A stretch of 59,835 bases of DNA from an uncultured Pseudomonadota bacterium (GCA_903951825.1 CAJBDJ010000017.1:1-59835); one strand, 5' to 3'; shown: positions 7,510 through 19,386, counted from the stretch's first letter. A program made the numbers and translations. Notes: a model not told the origin generated them from the sequence alone.

Positions 7510-10044
7510 TTATTCGGGGCGCGGCGATTTGGGCAGGTGGACGCTGAATGTTGACCCTGCACCGACTTCTGACTCAAGGGTGACTTTGCCGCCCATATGC
7601 TCGACCAACTGCTTGACCAGCGCCAAGCCAAGGCCGCTGCCGTCATGCTGACGAGTCATGATGCTTTCCAGTTGTTTGAATTTTTCAAAAATCATCACCC
7701 GTGCCTCAAGCGGAATGCCGGGGCCGGTATCCTCAACGGCGAAGATGATTTCGTCGTTTGTCTGGGTGACATGCAGGGTGATCTCACCCTCAACGGTGAA
7801 TTTCACGGCATTACTCAGCAGGTTGTCGAGTATCTGCTGCAGCCGCTCGGGATCGGTCTCCAAGGTCTCCGGCAGGTCGTCGGCGAGGCGCAGATTGAAG
7901 CGCAGGCCTTTGGCGGCGGCACTCGACTGGTATCCGTTGCTGACATCAGAGGCGAAATAGGCGAGGGGCAAACTAATGACGTTAAAACTGAATTCACCGG
8001 CTTCGATTTTGGCCATGTCGAGAATTTCATTCACCAGCTTGAGCAGCTGCTTGCCACTGCCAATAATGATGCTGGTGTATTCCCGCTGCTCGGGCTCGCT
8101 GAGTTCGGCTTTGAGCAATTCGGCAAACCCAAGAATGCCATTGAGAGGTGTGCGCAGTTCGTGCGACATGTTGGCAATAAAAGCGGATTTCAGTCGACTG
8201 GCTTCCTCAGCCTTGTCCTTGGCTTCTTCGAGGCGCTTGAATGATTCGGCAACCGAATCAGCCATGCCGTTGAAGGAGCCTGCCAGCTCGCCCATTTCAT
8301 CGTTGCTGGTGCTATCGAGGCGGTGCTGCAGATCACCTTTCTGGAAACGCTGAATGCCGCCGATCATGTTGGTGATTTGGCGAGTGAGCAAATTGGCCAT
8401 CCAGACGGCAATGGCAATCACGATCAGGATCATGACCAGTGTCGAGCCCCAAAGGCCGATGGCGGTCGTTTTCAGGCTTTGGCTGATGCTGTTGAGCATC
8501 TCGCTGCGCTGAACTTTGAAGCTGGCATCCTTGTCGTCGATCAGGGCATTGATCTTGCGCGCCGTTTCGGTGGCTGACTTATGGAATTCATCGACATTCG
8601 CACCAATTGTTACAAATCCGAACCCTTGTTTCGATTGCCCGTATTGCCCGGTGTAATAGGGAATCGCCGCAGCCGTGGTGAGCTTCCATAGCCCGGAGAA
8701 GAAGATCACGAAGGATCCCGAGCCGCCATGTTCGGTTAAGGCGTTCCAGCCGTCGCACTGGGGCGAAAAATTCAGATAGCGACAATCAAGGGCAACGCTG
8801 CCGGCCTGTGCCTGCGCCTTGGCTGGTTTCTTTTGCAGACTCTGCTCTTTGAAAGGGGGCGTTTGCGCGAGAAATTCGTGAGCCGGTTGGCCGCTGGCTT
8901 GCCACTCGGCGTAAAGGGTTTCATCCATCCATGGTGTTTCCGGCAGGCCGGTCTGCGGGTTGTAGCCGACGATGAAATAGTCGCGCGGGTGCGAAATCGC
9001 CCGACTTTTGTGATCCCAGATGAACGCGTAATTGCCCTTGATGGCGTCGGCAATCGGCGTGTGACGCTCTGCGGTCGGCATCAGGCGATCAGAAAACTGG
9101 CGGATGTGGTCGTGGTCAAGCGCCAGGGTCACATAACCGCTGATCTGCCCGTTTTTGAGCACTGGCATGGCCCAGCGGACGATGCCGCGAAAACGCTTGC
9201 CGAGGGGATTCTCGGTGCCGGCATAGGCAGACTGCTCGGGCGTGAAGGGTTTGCCAGCCTTTTCCAGTGTTGCCGGCAGGTAAGGGCCGATAGCCTGGGT
9301 GGGGACATAAGCACCAATGACGTCAGAAACGTAAATTTCGCCGGGTTTGAGTTTTTTGAGTGCGCTGAAATAAGTTTCGGAGCGGGCAAAGGTATTGTTC
9401 CGGTCGGTGATGTTTTTGAGCGATTTTTCCGTCAGGCTGCCGGTTGTGACCTTTATTTTTTCCTTGCCGTCGAGGTCGACAAAGGTCATCTCGACAAAAA
9501 TCGGCCGTTGCTCGGCCTCGCCCAGGTATTCCGGTGCACGGGCATGAAAGTTTTTTGCGTTATCGGCCAGTATCGGGCGCGTGACCATCGCCTCGCGCAA
9601 TGGGGGCGGATTTTGCGGAACCCACGATTTACCATCGGCGGCGAGTTGCCAGGGGCCGTGCTGATATAGCGTGCGGGTACGATCATTCAGAAAACGACGA
9701 AAGCCGGCTTCGCTCGGCTCAAGGTTGGCGGCGAGGCGGATATCCTGATCGCGGCCATAAAGGAAATCAGCGATTTTTTTTGCCGTGTCCGTCGTCAGTG
9801 TTTCGATGGCTTCGCGCGAGCGCTCGTCGAGGGCGGCGATCGAGTCTTCGGTCACGGTCTGGCCGACCGCCTTGATGCTGGAAAGCATGGCATCGGCCAT
9901 GTTGCCGACCTTGCTCGAAATGTCAGCGCCAAGTTGCTGCGAGGCGTGCCAGGCATACCAGGCGATCAACACCAGTGGAATCATCTTGATCAGGACGAAG
10001 ATGCCGATCAACTTGGCGCGAATTCCCTGAAACCATTTGGTCAT
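7510..10044 (-). CDS. Membrane sensor histidine kinase with large periplasmic domain
   Basis: A hybrid-free sensor kinase of about 844 residues. I choose the ATG at 10044 (MTKWFQGIRAKL) because AGGGAAGG lies 8 bp upstream. A first membrane helix (about 12-32) is followed by roughly 500 extracytoplasmic residues that look like a double-Cache or related ligand-binding region. A second helix (about 530-555) leads to a HAMP domain and a coiled coil. HisKA follows with phospho-acceptor His 628 in ANMSHELRTPLNG, then HATPase_c (N box NLLSNAVKF, EDTGPGIP, GSGLGLALVK). It ends right after the ATPase domain with no receiver, and no response regulator is adjacent, so its partner and signal are unknown. 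It follows a lipoprotein gene by 26 bp. Confidence 0.93.
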   Translation of the reverse strand: MTKWFQGIRAKLIGIFVLIKMIPLVLIAWYAWHASQQLGADISSKVGNMADAMLSSIKAVGQTVTEDSIAALDERSREAIETLTTDTAKKIADFLYGRDQDIRLAANLEPSEAGFRRFLNDRTRTLYQHGPWQLAADGKSWVPQNPPPLREAMVTRPILADNAKNFHARAPEYLGEAEQRPIFVEMTFVDLDGKEKIKVTTGSLTEKSLKNITDRNNTFARSETYFSALKKLKPGEIYVSDVIGAYVPTQAIGPYLPATLEKAGKPFTPEQSAYAGTENPLGKRFRGIVRWAMPVLKNGQISGYVTLALDHDHIRQFSDRLMPTAERHTPIADAIKGNYAFIWDHKSRAISHPRDYFIVGYNPQTGLPETPWMDETLYAEWQASGQPAHEFLAQTPPFKEQSLQKKPAKAQAQAGSVALDCRYLNFSPQCDGWNALTEHGGSGSFVIFFSGLWKLTTAAAIPYYTGQYGQSKQGFGFVTIGANVDEFHKSATETARKINALIDDKDASFKVQRSEMLNSISQSLKTTAIGLWGSTLVMILIVIAIAVWMANLLTRQITNMIGGIQRFQKGDLQHRLDSTSNDEMGELAGSFNGMADSVAESFKRLEEAKDKAEEASRLKSAFIANMSHELRTPLNGILGFAELLKAELSEPEQREYTSIIIGSGKQLLKLVNEILDMAKIEAGEFSFNVISLPLAYFASDVSNGYQSSAAAKGLRFNLRLADDLPETLETDPERLQQILDNLLSNAVKFTVEGEITLHVTQTNDEIIFAVEDTGPGIPLEARVMIFEKFKQLESIMTRQHDGSGLGLALVKQLVEHMGGKVTLESEVGAGSTFSVHLPKSPRPE

Positions 10045-10070
10045 CTGTATCACCTTCCCTCTTGCTGGAG

Positions 10071-10505
10071 TCAGCGTTTGGCTGTGCTCTTGTTGTCTTC
10101 CCTGGCGGCTTCTTTAACTGGCGCCGCTTCTTTTTCAGGCGGCGTCGCGCCTTCTGCCTTGGTCGTGCCGGGCGCTTCTGCCTCGACCTTTTTCTTCTTC
10201 TGTGTGCCTGGCTTTTCGGGCGGCGGCAGAACAGGAACGATGGTTTCCAGTTTGTTCTCGCGCATGTATTCGTCCATTTCTTTCCAGCCCGCGAAAATGG
10301 ACGATTTGGGTAGCCAGCTGTAAATCGAATAACAGTCTTCGATGGCTCGCCCGGACTGGCGACAGGCGCTACCGACGGCCTTGCCGTCGGGCTCGAGGCG
10401 TGCCTCTTTTTTGGCCGGGTCTTCAATGCCCATTTTCTGGGCGATCTGGTCACAGCCGCTTAAGGCGACAATGCTCAGGAGCAGGAAAGTAACGAGCTTG
10501 ATCAT
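10071..10505 (-). CDS. Putative lipoprotein preceding the histidine kinase
   Basis: A 144-residue protein from the ATG at 10505. The leader is MIKLVTFLLLSIVALSGCDQ, with lipobox LSGC (Cys about 18). The mature part has cysteines in SACRQSGRAIEDCYSIYSWL and the conserved-looking SIFAGWKEMDEYMRENKLE. A proline, lysine and alanine-rich, low-complexity tail follows (about 90-144). I do not recognise a named family. It lies 26 bp upstream of the sensor kinase in the same direction, so it may act as a periplasmic accessory of that sensor (inference from position). Confidence 0.75.
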   Translation of the reverse strand: MIKLVTFLLLSIVALSGCDQIAQKMGIEDPAKKEARLEPDGKAVGSACRQSGRAIEDCYSIYSWLPKSSIFAGWKEMDEYMRENKLETIVPVLPPPEKPGTQKKKKVEAEAPGTTKAEGATPPEKEAAPVKEAAREDNKSTAKR

Positions 10506-10616
10506 GGCATGAATTCTCGCACATTCAAGAATGAGCTGGATTACCTGTTCAACGAATTCGCCGGTGCTATGACGACGGGTATAATCCGCGCTCTGCAAAA
10601 TTGCCCCGGAGTTTTC

Positions 10617-11897
10617 ATGTCATTCGTTTCTCGCCCCCTGTTGCTAGCCATCAGTCTTTCGCTACCGCTTTCCGCCTTGGCTGCCAAGCCGGTCAAGCCG
10701 GTGCCAGCCGCCGCTGCCGAGTTTGAGCTAGCTCATAATTTGGGGGGGCACGGTGAAGAAGCCTTGAAAATGGTGGTTGAACGTTTCAACAAGGAAGCCG
10801 CTGCCAATCTCAAGGTGGTTCGCCATGAAAAAGGCCAGAAGCCGTCTGCTCTGACGCTCGTCAGCCGCTACGACATGGCCGACGTGCTGACCAATCCGAA
10901 GGCTTTTGTGCCATTGCATGAGCTGATGGCCAAATCCGGTGAGCCGCTCAACGTCAATGAAATGTCGGCAGACCTCAAGGCCGGCGTCGTCGACGCCAGG
11001 GGGCGCCTGGTGGCTTTGCCGGTCGCGTATTCGACGCCGGTTCTGTTCTACAACAAAACAGCGTTCCGCAAGGCCGGGCTGGATCCCGAGCAACCGCCAA
11101 AAACCTGGTTTGAAATGCAGGGGATGCTCGACAAGCTGCAGTCGGCGGGCTACAGCTGCCCGTACACAACCTCGTGGCCGGTCTGGGTACACATTGACAA
11201 TGTCAGCGCGGTTTCCGGCGTTCCGGCAATGAGCGACAAAGGCGTGTTGACTTTCAACGGGTTGCCGCAAGTCAAGCATCTGGCAATGATGACCACCTGG
11301 GTCAAGGCAGGTTATTTCAAAACTTACGGCCGTCGTGTCGAGGGCAGCGCCAAATTTGAAGCTGGCGAGTGCGCGATGATTACGACCGACTCACGCGAAG
11401 CTGTCGATTTCCGCGAGGCTAAGGGGGTCGAGCTCGGCGTTGCGCCGCTGCCTTTTCATGACGACGTTTATGGCGGTCGTCAGCACACGCTCGCCGACGG
11501 TGCATCCTTGTGGGTCGGTGCCGGCCAGTCGGCAGCCAATAGAAAGCTGGCTGCGAAATTCATCAGTTTCATGTTAAAGCCCGAAATGCAGATCGAAATG
11601 GTGCGCAGCTACGGCCAGATGCCGCTGACAGCCGCCGCCCGTGCGGCAGTGCGCAGCAAAATCCTGATCAACGAGGATGCGTCGCTGCAAGTCGCCTATG
11701 CCTCACTGAAGGGCAATGGCTCGAAGCCGGCGGTTCGCGTGGCCAATATTGATCCGGTACGGATCATCGCCAATGAAGAACTGGAAGCCGCCTTTGCCGA
11801 CACCAAACCGCCGAAGGCCGCACTCGACGCCGCCGTCAGCCGGGGCAACGCCGTACTCAACGCCAAACCTGCGCTGAAAAAGTCGCAGCCCTTCTGA
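10617..11897 (+). CDS. UgpB-like ABC transporter substrate-binding protein
   Basis: A periplasmic binding protein of 426 residues from the ATG at 10617, with Sec leader MSFVSRPLLLAISLSLPLSA. It is a family 1 extracellular solute-binding fold. Segments such as ALPVAYSTPVLFYNKTAFRKAG, PPKTWFEMQGMLDKLQ and ADGASLWVG resemble UgpB, the sn-glycerol-3-phosphate/glycerophosphodiester binding protein. The stop overlaps the ugpQ start (TGATG), which supports a glycerophosphodiester-related role. No permease or ATPase genes (ugpA, ugpE, ugpC) are adjacent, so it must use a transporter encoded elsewhere or a different mechanism. Exact ligand uncertain. Confidence 0.85.
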   Translation: MSFVSRPLLLAISLSLPLSALAAKPVKPVPAAAAEFELAHNLGGHGEEALKMVVERFNKEAAANLKVVRHEKGQKPSALTLVSRYDMADVLTNPKAFVPLHELMAKSGEPLNVNEMSADLKAGVVDARGRLVALPVAYSTPVLFYNKTAFRKAGLDPEQPPKTWFEMQGMLDKLQSAGYSCPYTTSWPVWVHIDNVSAVSGVPAMSDKGVLTFNGLPQVKHLAMMTTWVKAGYFKTYGRRVEGSAKFEAGECAMITTDSREAVDFREAKGVELGVAPLPFHDDVYGGRQHTLADGASLWVGAGQSAANRKLAAKFISFMLKPEMQIEMVRSYGQMPLTAAARAAVRSKILINEDASLQVAYASLKGNGSKPAVRVANIDPVRIIANEELEAAFADTKPPKAALDAAVSRGNAVLNAKPALKKSQPF

Positions 11898-12604
11898 TGC
11901 CACCGCTGCTGCCCCGCTGGTTTGCTCACCGTGGCGGGGGTTCTCTGGCGCCCGAAAACACCCTGGCGGGAATCCGTCTGGCGGCTCGGCTTGGCTTCAA
12001 GGCAGTTGAATTCGATGTCATGCTGAGCGGCGATGGCACGCCGGTGTTGATCCACGACGAAACACTGGAGCGCACAACCAATGGCGTCGGCCACGTTTGC
12101 CAGACGTCGGATGCCGAGCTTTTTGCGCTTGATGCCGGGGGTGGCGAGCGCTTGCCGCGTTTTGACGAGGCAGCGCGCTTGTGCCGGCAACTCGGCCTCT
12201 TGGCCAATATCGAAATCAAACCCGCCGCCGGGTTTGAGCTAGCCACTGCCGAAGCGGTGGTGCGGATGGCTGCCGAACTGTGGCGCGATGCGCCGCTGCA
12301 GCCCCTGCTTTCGTCGTTTTCGCTGGCGGCGCTGGAAGTGGCCGGCGATCTCGCACCGCAGATTCCGCGCGGCATTCTCTATACGGATGTTCCTGACGAT
12401 TGGCTGGCCGAAATGCATCGCTTGCGAGCGGTGTCGCTGCATTGCGATGCCGATTTGCTGAGCGAAGCGGTGCTTGCCGAAACAAGGGCGCGGAGCATTC
12501 CGCTGTTGTGCTACACGGTCAACGTGCCGGAACAGGCAAACCTGCTTTTCGAGCGTGGGGTCAGCGCGCTCTTTGTCGATCGACTGGACTTGTTTTGCCC
12601 GTGA
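11897..12604 (+). CDS. ugpQ: Glycerophosphodiester phosphodiesterase (UgpQ type)
   Basis: A cytoplasmic 235-residue enzyme that cleaves glycerophosphodiesters to sn-glycerol 3-phosphate plus alcohol. Hallmarks visible are FAHRGGGSLAPENTLAG (catalytic His-Arg and Glu), EFDVMLSGDGTPVLIHDETL (metal-binding Glu/Asp and second catalytic His) and IEIKPA. It has no signal peptide and the single-domain length of E. coli UgpQ. Its ATG overlaps the stop of the UgpB-like gene, so the two are translationally coupled. A terminator follows 65 bp downstream. Confidence 0.93.
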   Translation: MPPLLPRWFAHRGGGSLAPENTLAGIRLAARLGFKAVEFDVMLSGDGTPVLIHDETLERTTNGVGHVCQTSDAELFALDAGGGERLPRFDEAARLCRQLGLLANIEIKPAAGFELATAEAVVRMAAELWRDAPLQPLLSSFSLAALEVAGDLAPQIPRGILYTDVPDDWLAEMHRLRAVSLHCDADLLSEAVLAETRARSIPLLCYTVNVPEQANLLFERGVSALFVDRLDLFCP

Positions 12605-12668
12605 CGGTTTGCAAAACTTACCGCGATCATCGGTAGCCTGCGCGATACGGCCGCCGAGCCGCGAGAAG

Positions 12669-12694
12669 ACCCGCCCTCAGGCGGGTTTTTCTTT
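12669..12694 (+). terminator. Terminator after ugpQ
   Basis: CCCGCC-CTCA-GGCGGG stem followed by TTTTTCTTTT, between ugpQ and alaS. Confidence 0.9.
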
Positions 12695-12738
12695 TAAAAT
12701 CGGCCACTTCAAATTCAATGTCTTTAGGCTCAAACGCC

Positions 12739-15357
<2,619 letters not shown>

Positions 15358-15381
15358 GGCGTCGCTCAGGATCCGCCGCTC

Positions 15382-15702
15382 TCAGCGCGGCGGTTCTTCC
15401 GGCGGCTTCGCCGGCGAGCTGTCGCGAATGATTTCACCCTCGATAATCCGCCCGTTGTCGCGTTGAACGTTGCCCTCGCTAGCGGGCGCAACCTGTTCGC
15501 GCATCTGCTGACGCAGCGCCCGCGTTTTCCACCACAGCCAGCCCCAGACAATTAGGCCGCCAGCCGCCAGAACGGCGACGATGACCAGCGAAAACATGAA
15601 GGCGAGCAGCAGCACGGCGAGGCCGATGATGAAGGCAAAAATTTTGCCGAGCAGGCCGGGTTGGCGGCGATTTTCCGATGCGGGGGAGGGTTCCTTGGTC
15701 AT
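15382..15702 (-). CDS. Small membrane protein of unknown function
   Basis: A 106-residue protein, convergent with alaS. It has a hydrophilic N terminus (about 1-18), then one long or two adjacent hydrophobic segments (about 20-58, ending VWGWLWWKTRALRQQ). A polar tail with VQRDNGRIIEGEIIRDSS and a proline-rich end follows. I do not recognise a family. The conserved-looking IIEGEIIR motif is reminiscent of small inner-membrane proteins often found in betaproteobacteria. It is 81 bp downstream of the EAL-HDOD gene and could be the last gene of that chain. Confidence 0.7.
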   Translation of the reverse strand: MTKEPSPASENRRQPGLLGKIFAFIIGLAVLLLAFMFSLVIVAVLAAGGLIVWGWLWWKTRALRQQMREQVAPASEGNVQRDNGRIIEGEIIRDSSPAKPPEEPPR

Positions 15703-15783
15703 TTTTTTCCCTTGGGGAGGTGAGCAAACAGGCGTGATTTTGTCGCCCGTCGGGCGGTGCCTGTTTTTGCGGTTGTTTCAGCG

Positions 15784-17034
15784 TCAGAGGGCGTTTTCCC
15801 GGGTGATGTTGTTGGCCCATTGCAGGGCGCCGGTTTGCGCACGGTTGAGCTGTTTGGGAGTCAGGCCGGGCAGGCGGGCGAGATTGCCGGTCAGTTGCCC
15901 AATGTCGCCGCTTTCGCTGCTTTCGGCCAAATTCAGCATGTCGCCCAGGGTTCCACTGCCATCGCAGACGGCGTCGCGTACTGCGCTGGCGAGACCGAGC
16001 GGGGTGACAATTTCAGCGATCGGCAGACCAACCAGCGCCGGCATCAGCGACATGATGCCGACCATAAAAGCTTGATCGGAAAAGGGTACGTTGCCCGGAT
16101 GAACTTCGGCGGCAAGCAACTCCATCAAGCGGCCGCGGGTGGCGGCGAGCATCAGTAGCGGATTGCTGCTGCCCGGTTGCTTGTTCGAGGCAAAGACCAG
16201 CAATTGCAGCCAACGCTGCAGCTGGCGGCGGCCGAGGACGGTAATGGCGTGTCCGAGCGAGGTGATTTTTTGGGTGGTGCCGGCGCCGACCGAGTTGGTC
16301 ATGCGCAGCAGGTTGATCGTCAGACCGGGTTCCGGCTTGAGTGCCGCCTCGATTTTGGCGGTTTCGGCATCGCCGAGCAGCAGTCCCATCAATTTCATCA
16401 GTGAAAGCTGCGAGTGATCGAGTTTTTTGCCCGAAATAATGGTTGGCCGGGCGAAGTAATAACCCTGAAATAGGGTGAAGCCGAGCTTTTGACATTGCTC
16501 CATTTGCTCGCGCGAATCGACTTTTTCAGCCAGCAGTTGCTTGCCCATCGGTTTCAGCTTCATCACCAGCTGGATCAACTGGACGCGCGAAAGTGGCTGG
16601 ATATCAACCTTGATGATATCGACCAGGGCAAGCAATTCGGCGAATTGCGGCTCAAGCTGGATGACGTCGTCAAGGGCGAGGGTGAAGCCGGCGGCCTTGA
16701 GCGCCAGGCAGCGCTCGATGACAGCCGGGGTCGGTGCGACGGTTTCGAGGATTTCGAGGACGACGGCGTGGCGAGGCAATAATTCAAGCGTGTCGCTGAA
16801 GAGAAAAGTCTCATCAACGTTGATAAACCCGCGGCAGTTGCCGAGCGCCGCTTCGACGCCCAGTTCGGCGAAGGCATTGACGATGACGGTAGCGGTGGCG
16901 GCGACGCCATTGGTGACATCGGCAGCGTTGCGGCTGCCGTCGCGGAAAAGCAGTTCGTAGGCGAACAGTCGCTGATCGCTGTCGAGAATCGGCTGGCGAC
17001 CTAAGAACAGTTGATCGGCGGTGTCTGCGCTCAC
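15784..17034 (-). CDS. EAL-HDOD domain signalling protein
   Basis: A 416-residue cytoplasmic protein with a GTG start and AAGGA upstream. The N-terminal half is an EAL-like domain (about 8-200). The signature Glu-Ala-Leu is replaced by AYELLFRDG, and several metal ligands of active phosphodiesterases appear changed, so it is probably a non-catalytic c-di-GMP module. The C-terminal half is an HDOD domain (about 205-400). The YuxH/CdgJ-type EAL-HDOD architecture is linked to motility and surface regulation. It is the distal end of a leftward chain after the phosphomannomutase gene (9 bp gap). Confidence 0.88.
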   Translation of the reverse strand: MSADTADQLFLGRQPILDSDQRLFAYELLFRDGSRNAADVTNGVAATATVIVNAFAELGVEAALGNCRGFINVDETFLFSDTLELLPRHAVVLEILETVAPTPAVIERCLALKAAGFTLALDDVIQLEPQFAELLALVDIIKVDIQPLSRVQLIQLVMKLKPMGKQLLAEKVDSREQMEQCQKLGFTLFQGYYFARPTIISGKKLDHSQLSLMKLMGLLLGDAETAKIEAALKPEPGLTINLLRMTNSVGAGTTQKITSLGHAITVLGRRQLQRWLQLLVFASNKQPGSSNPLLMLAATRGRLMELLAAEVHPGNVPFSDQAFMVGIMSLMPALVGLPIAEIVTPLGLASAVRDAVCDGSGTLGDMLNLAESSESGDIGQLTGNLARLPGLTPKQLNRAQTGALQWANNITRENAL

Positions 17035-17043
17035 GTGATTTCC

Positions 17044-18429
17044 TTAAAACGGTAGTTGAATGCCCGGCCAGACGGCGTTCAGCGCCAGCCGGAAGTCGGA
17101 CTGGATGCGTTCCAGCGCGGCGCCATTGTCGGCTTCAAAACGCAGGACGACGACCGGGGTGGTATTCGACGGCCGGGCGAGGCCGAAACCATCAGCATAT
17201 TCCACACGCAGGCCGTCGATGGTGATCTTTTCCAGGGCGCCGGTAAATTTCCCGTTGCGCTTTAGCTTGTCGATGATCGCGAAAGGTTCGCCCTCGGCCA
17301 TTTTGATGTTGAGCTCCGGGGTTGACGGCGAATTCGGCAGATTTTTCAGCAGCGCATTGCCATCGGCCGCCCGCGAGAGAATTTCCAGCAGCCGTGCGCC
17401 GCTGTAGAGGCCGTCATCGAAGCCGTACCAGCGCTCCTTGAAGAAAGTGTGGCCGGACATTTCGCCGGCCAGCGGGGCACCGCTTTCCTTGAGCTTGGCC
17501 TTGACCAAGGCGTGGCCGGTATTCCACATCAGCGGGACACCGCCGTGCTGCTTGATCCACGGTGCCAGCAGGCGGGTACATTTGACGTCGTAGATAATGG
17601 TGCCGCCGGCGACGCGCGATAGTACGTCGGCGGCGAAGAGCATCAGTTGACGGTCGGGGTAGATGATTTCGCCATCTTTGCAGACGACCCCGAGGCGGTC
17701 GCCGTCGCCGTCGAAAGCGATGCCGATTTCGGCGTCGCTGTCGCGCAGCGCGGTGATTACGTCGGCGAGATTCTCCGGCTTGGAGGGATCGGGATGGTGG
17801 TTGGGGAAATTTCCGTCGACCTCGCAAAACAGCGGAACGATCTCGCAGCCAAGCCGCTTGAAGAGCGCTTGCGCGATGGTGCCGGCGACGCCGTTGCCGC
17901 AATCAAGGACGATTTTCATCGGGCGCGCCAGTTTGACGTCGCCGACGATTTTTTCAACATAGGCCGCCAGCACATCGGCCGAGCGGCGCTTGCCGCTGCC
18001 GTGTGTGAGGTGGCCGGACTCGGCGCGTCGCTTCAGGTCCTGAATCGCCTCCAGCGCCAGCGTCGTGCCGCCGATGACCATTTTCAGGCCGTTGTAGTCC
18101 GGCGGATTATGGCTGCCGGTCACCGAGACGCAAGAACCGCAACCCAGTTCGTGGGCGGCAAAGTAAGTCACCGGGGTTGGCACGCAACCGACATCAATGG
18201 CATCCACGCCGGCGGCGCAAATGCCGTCGATCAGGGCGGCTGCCAAGGCCGGCCCGGAAAGGCGGCCATCGCGACCAACAGCAATCGCCGACTGTCCCTG
18301 CTCGGCGGCGAGCGAACCGAGAGCGTGACCGATCTGGCGAACGACATCGGCGGTCAGCGATTGATTAACGATGCCGCGAATGTCATAGGCTTTGAAGACT
18401 TCAGCGGGCAGGGCTTGTCGCATGGCCAT
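17044..18429 (-). CDS. Phosphomannomutase/phosphoglucomutase (AlgC type)
   Basis: A 461-residue alpha-D-phosphohexomutase interconverting hexose 1- and 6-phosphates for LPS and exopolysaccharide precursors. Visible motifs are FKAYDIRGIVN at the N terminus, the phospho-serine loop VTGSHNPPDYNG, the metal loop AFDGDGDRLGV, the sugar-binding GEMSGHTFFK and a C-terminal phosphate-binding segment near ARPSNTTPVV. Length and motifs match AlgC/ManB enzymes. It directly abuts the YheT-like gene and lies near waaF, consistent with an envelope-sugar role. Confidence 0.95.
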   Translation of the reverse strand: MAMRQALPAEVFKAYDIRGIVNQSLTADVVRQIGHALGSLAAEQGQSAIAVGRDGRLSGPALAAALIDGICAAGVDAIDVGCVPTPVTYFAAHELGCGSCVSVTGSHNPPDYNGLKMVIGGTTLALEAIQDLKRRAESGHLTHGSGKRRSADVLAAYVEKIVGDVKLARPMKIVLDCGNGVAGTIAQALFKRLGCEIVPLFCEVDGNFPNHHPDPSKPENLADVITALRDSDAEIGIAFDGDGDRLGVVCKDGEIIYPDRQLMLFAADVLSRVAGGTIIYDVKCTRLLAPWIKQHGGVPLMWNTGHALVKAKLKESGAPLAGEMSGHTFFKERWYGFDDGLYSGARLLEILSRAADGNALLKNLPNSPSTPELNIKMAEGEPFAIIDKLKRNGKFTGALEKITIDGLRVEYADGFGLARPSNTTPVVVLRFEADNGAALERIQSDFRLALNAVWPGIQLPF

Positions 18430-19386
18430 TTATTGGGTTGGGTAGAGGAAGAAGTGTAAGAGTCTTTGCGGCAGCCAGTCCAGATTTCCCGGAAAAGTGC
18501 CGCTGACAAAACCGACATGGCCGCCCTCGGCGGGTTGTTCGAGGCAGACGAAAGGACTTGCTTCGCTGGCTTGGGGCAGGGCGCTGGCCGGCAGAAACGG
18601 GTCGTTTTTGGCGTTGAGTACGAGCGTCGGGACGGCGATCGATTGCAGCCAGGGCTTGGCCGAGGCGCGTGCCCAATAATCATCGGCACCGGAAAAACCG
18701 TGGATGGGGGCGGTTACGGCATCGTCAAATTGGTAAAGATTACGGGCGGCGCGCATTTTTTCGGCGTCGAACAAAGCGGGAAATTTCTTCAGGCGAGCCG
18801 CCGAGACGACGCGCATGGTCTTTAAAAAATGGCCGGTGTAAAGGCGATTGAAGCCATCTGCCAGATGATGGCCGCAGGCGGCGAGATCAAGCGGGGCAGA
18901 GAGGGCGGCGATGCCGGTGACGACTGCGGCGGCGGCTGTGCCGCGTTCGCCGGCCCATTTGAGCAAGGCGTTGCCGCCGAGAGAGACGCCGGCAGCGTGG
19001 ACTGGACGTCCGTGATTACGCTCTTGCAGGCGCCGCAAAATCCAGTCAATTTCGGCCGAGTCGCCGGAGTGGTAGGCGCGTGGTTTGCGATTGAGCTCAC
19101 CCGAGCAGCCGCGAAAATGCGGTAGCGCCAGACGCCAGCCCGCTTTGCTGCAGGCCGCTGCGATGGAGCGTGCGTAATGGCTGTTGGCGCTGCCTTCGAG
19201 TCCGTGAAAGAGAACGAGTTGCCGCGCTTCCGGGGAGCCGTCGAGATGGTCGACGTCGATGAAATCGCCATCCGGCGTCTCCCAGCGCTCGCGCCGCAGC
19301 TTACTCGGGCGCGGCTTGATCAGCAGCGGCCAGATCGTTTGCGGATGACTGCCGGGCAACCATGCCGGGGCGCGGTAGGGAGTCAA
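18430..19386 (-). CDS. YheT family alpha/beta hydrolase
   Basis: A 318-residue alpha/beta-fold hydrolase of the YheT group. It begins LTPYRAPAWLPGSHPQTIW from a TTG that overlaps the preceding stop (TTGA). Motifs are LFHGLEGSANSHYARS (oxyanion region) and nucleophile elbow AAGVSLGGNALLKW. Late Asp and His residues, in NAKNDPFLP and EGGHVGF, complete the triad. Substrate unknown; the family contains predicted esterases. It is coupled to the NTF2-like gene upstream and the hexomutase downstream. Confidence 0.9.
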   Translation of the reverse strand: MTPYRAPAWLPGSHPQTIWPLLIKPRPSKLRRERWETPDGDFIDVDHLDGSPEARQLVLFHGLEGSANSHYARSIAAACSKAGWRLALPHFRGCSGELNRKPRAYHSGDSAEIDWILRRLQERNHGRPVHAAGVSLGGNALLKWAGERGTAAAAVVTGIAALSAPLDLAACGHHLADGFNRLYTGHFLKTMRVVSAARLKKFPALFDAEKMRAARNLYQFDDAVTAPIHGFSGADDYWARASAKPWLQSIAVPTLVLNAKNDPFLPASALPQASEASPFVCLEQPAEGGHVGFVSGTFPGNLDWLPQRLLHFFLYPTQ

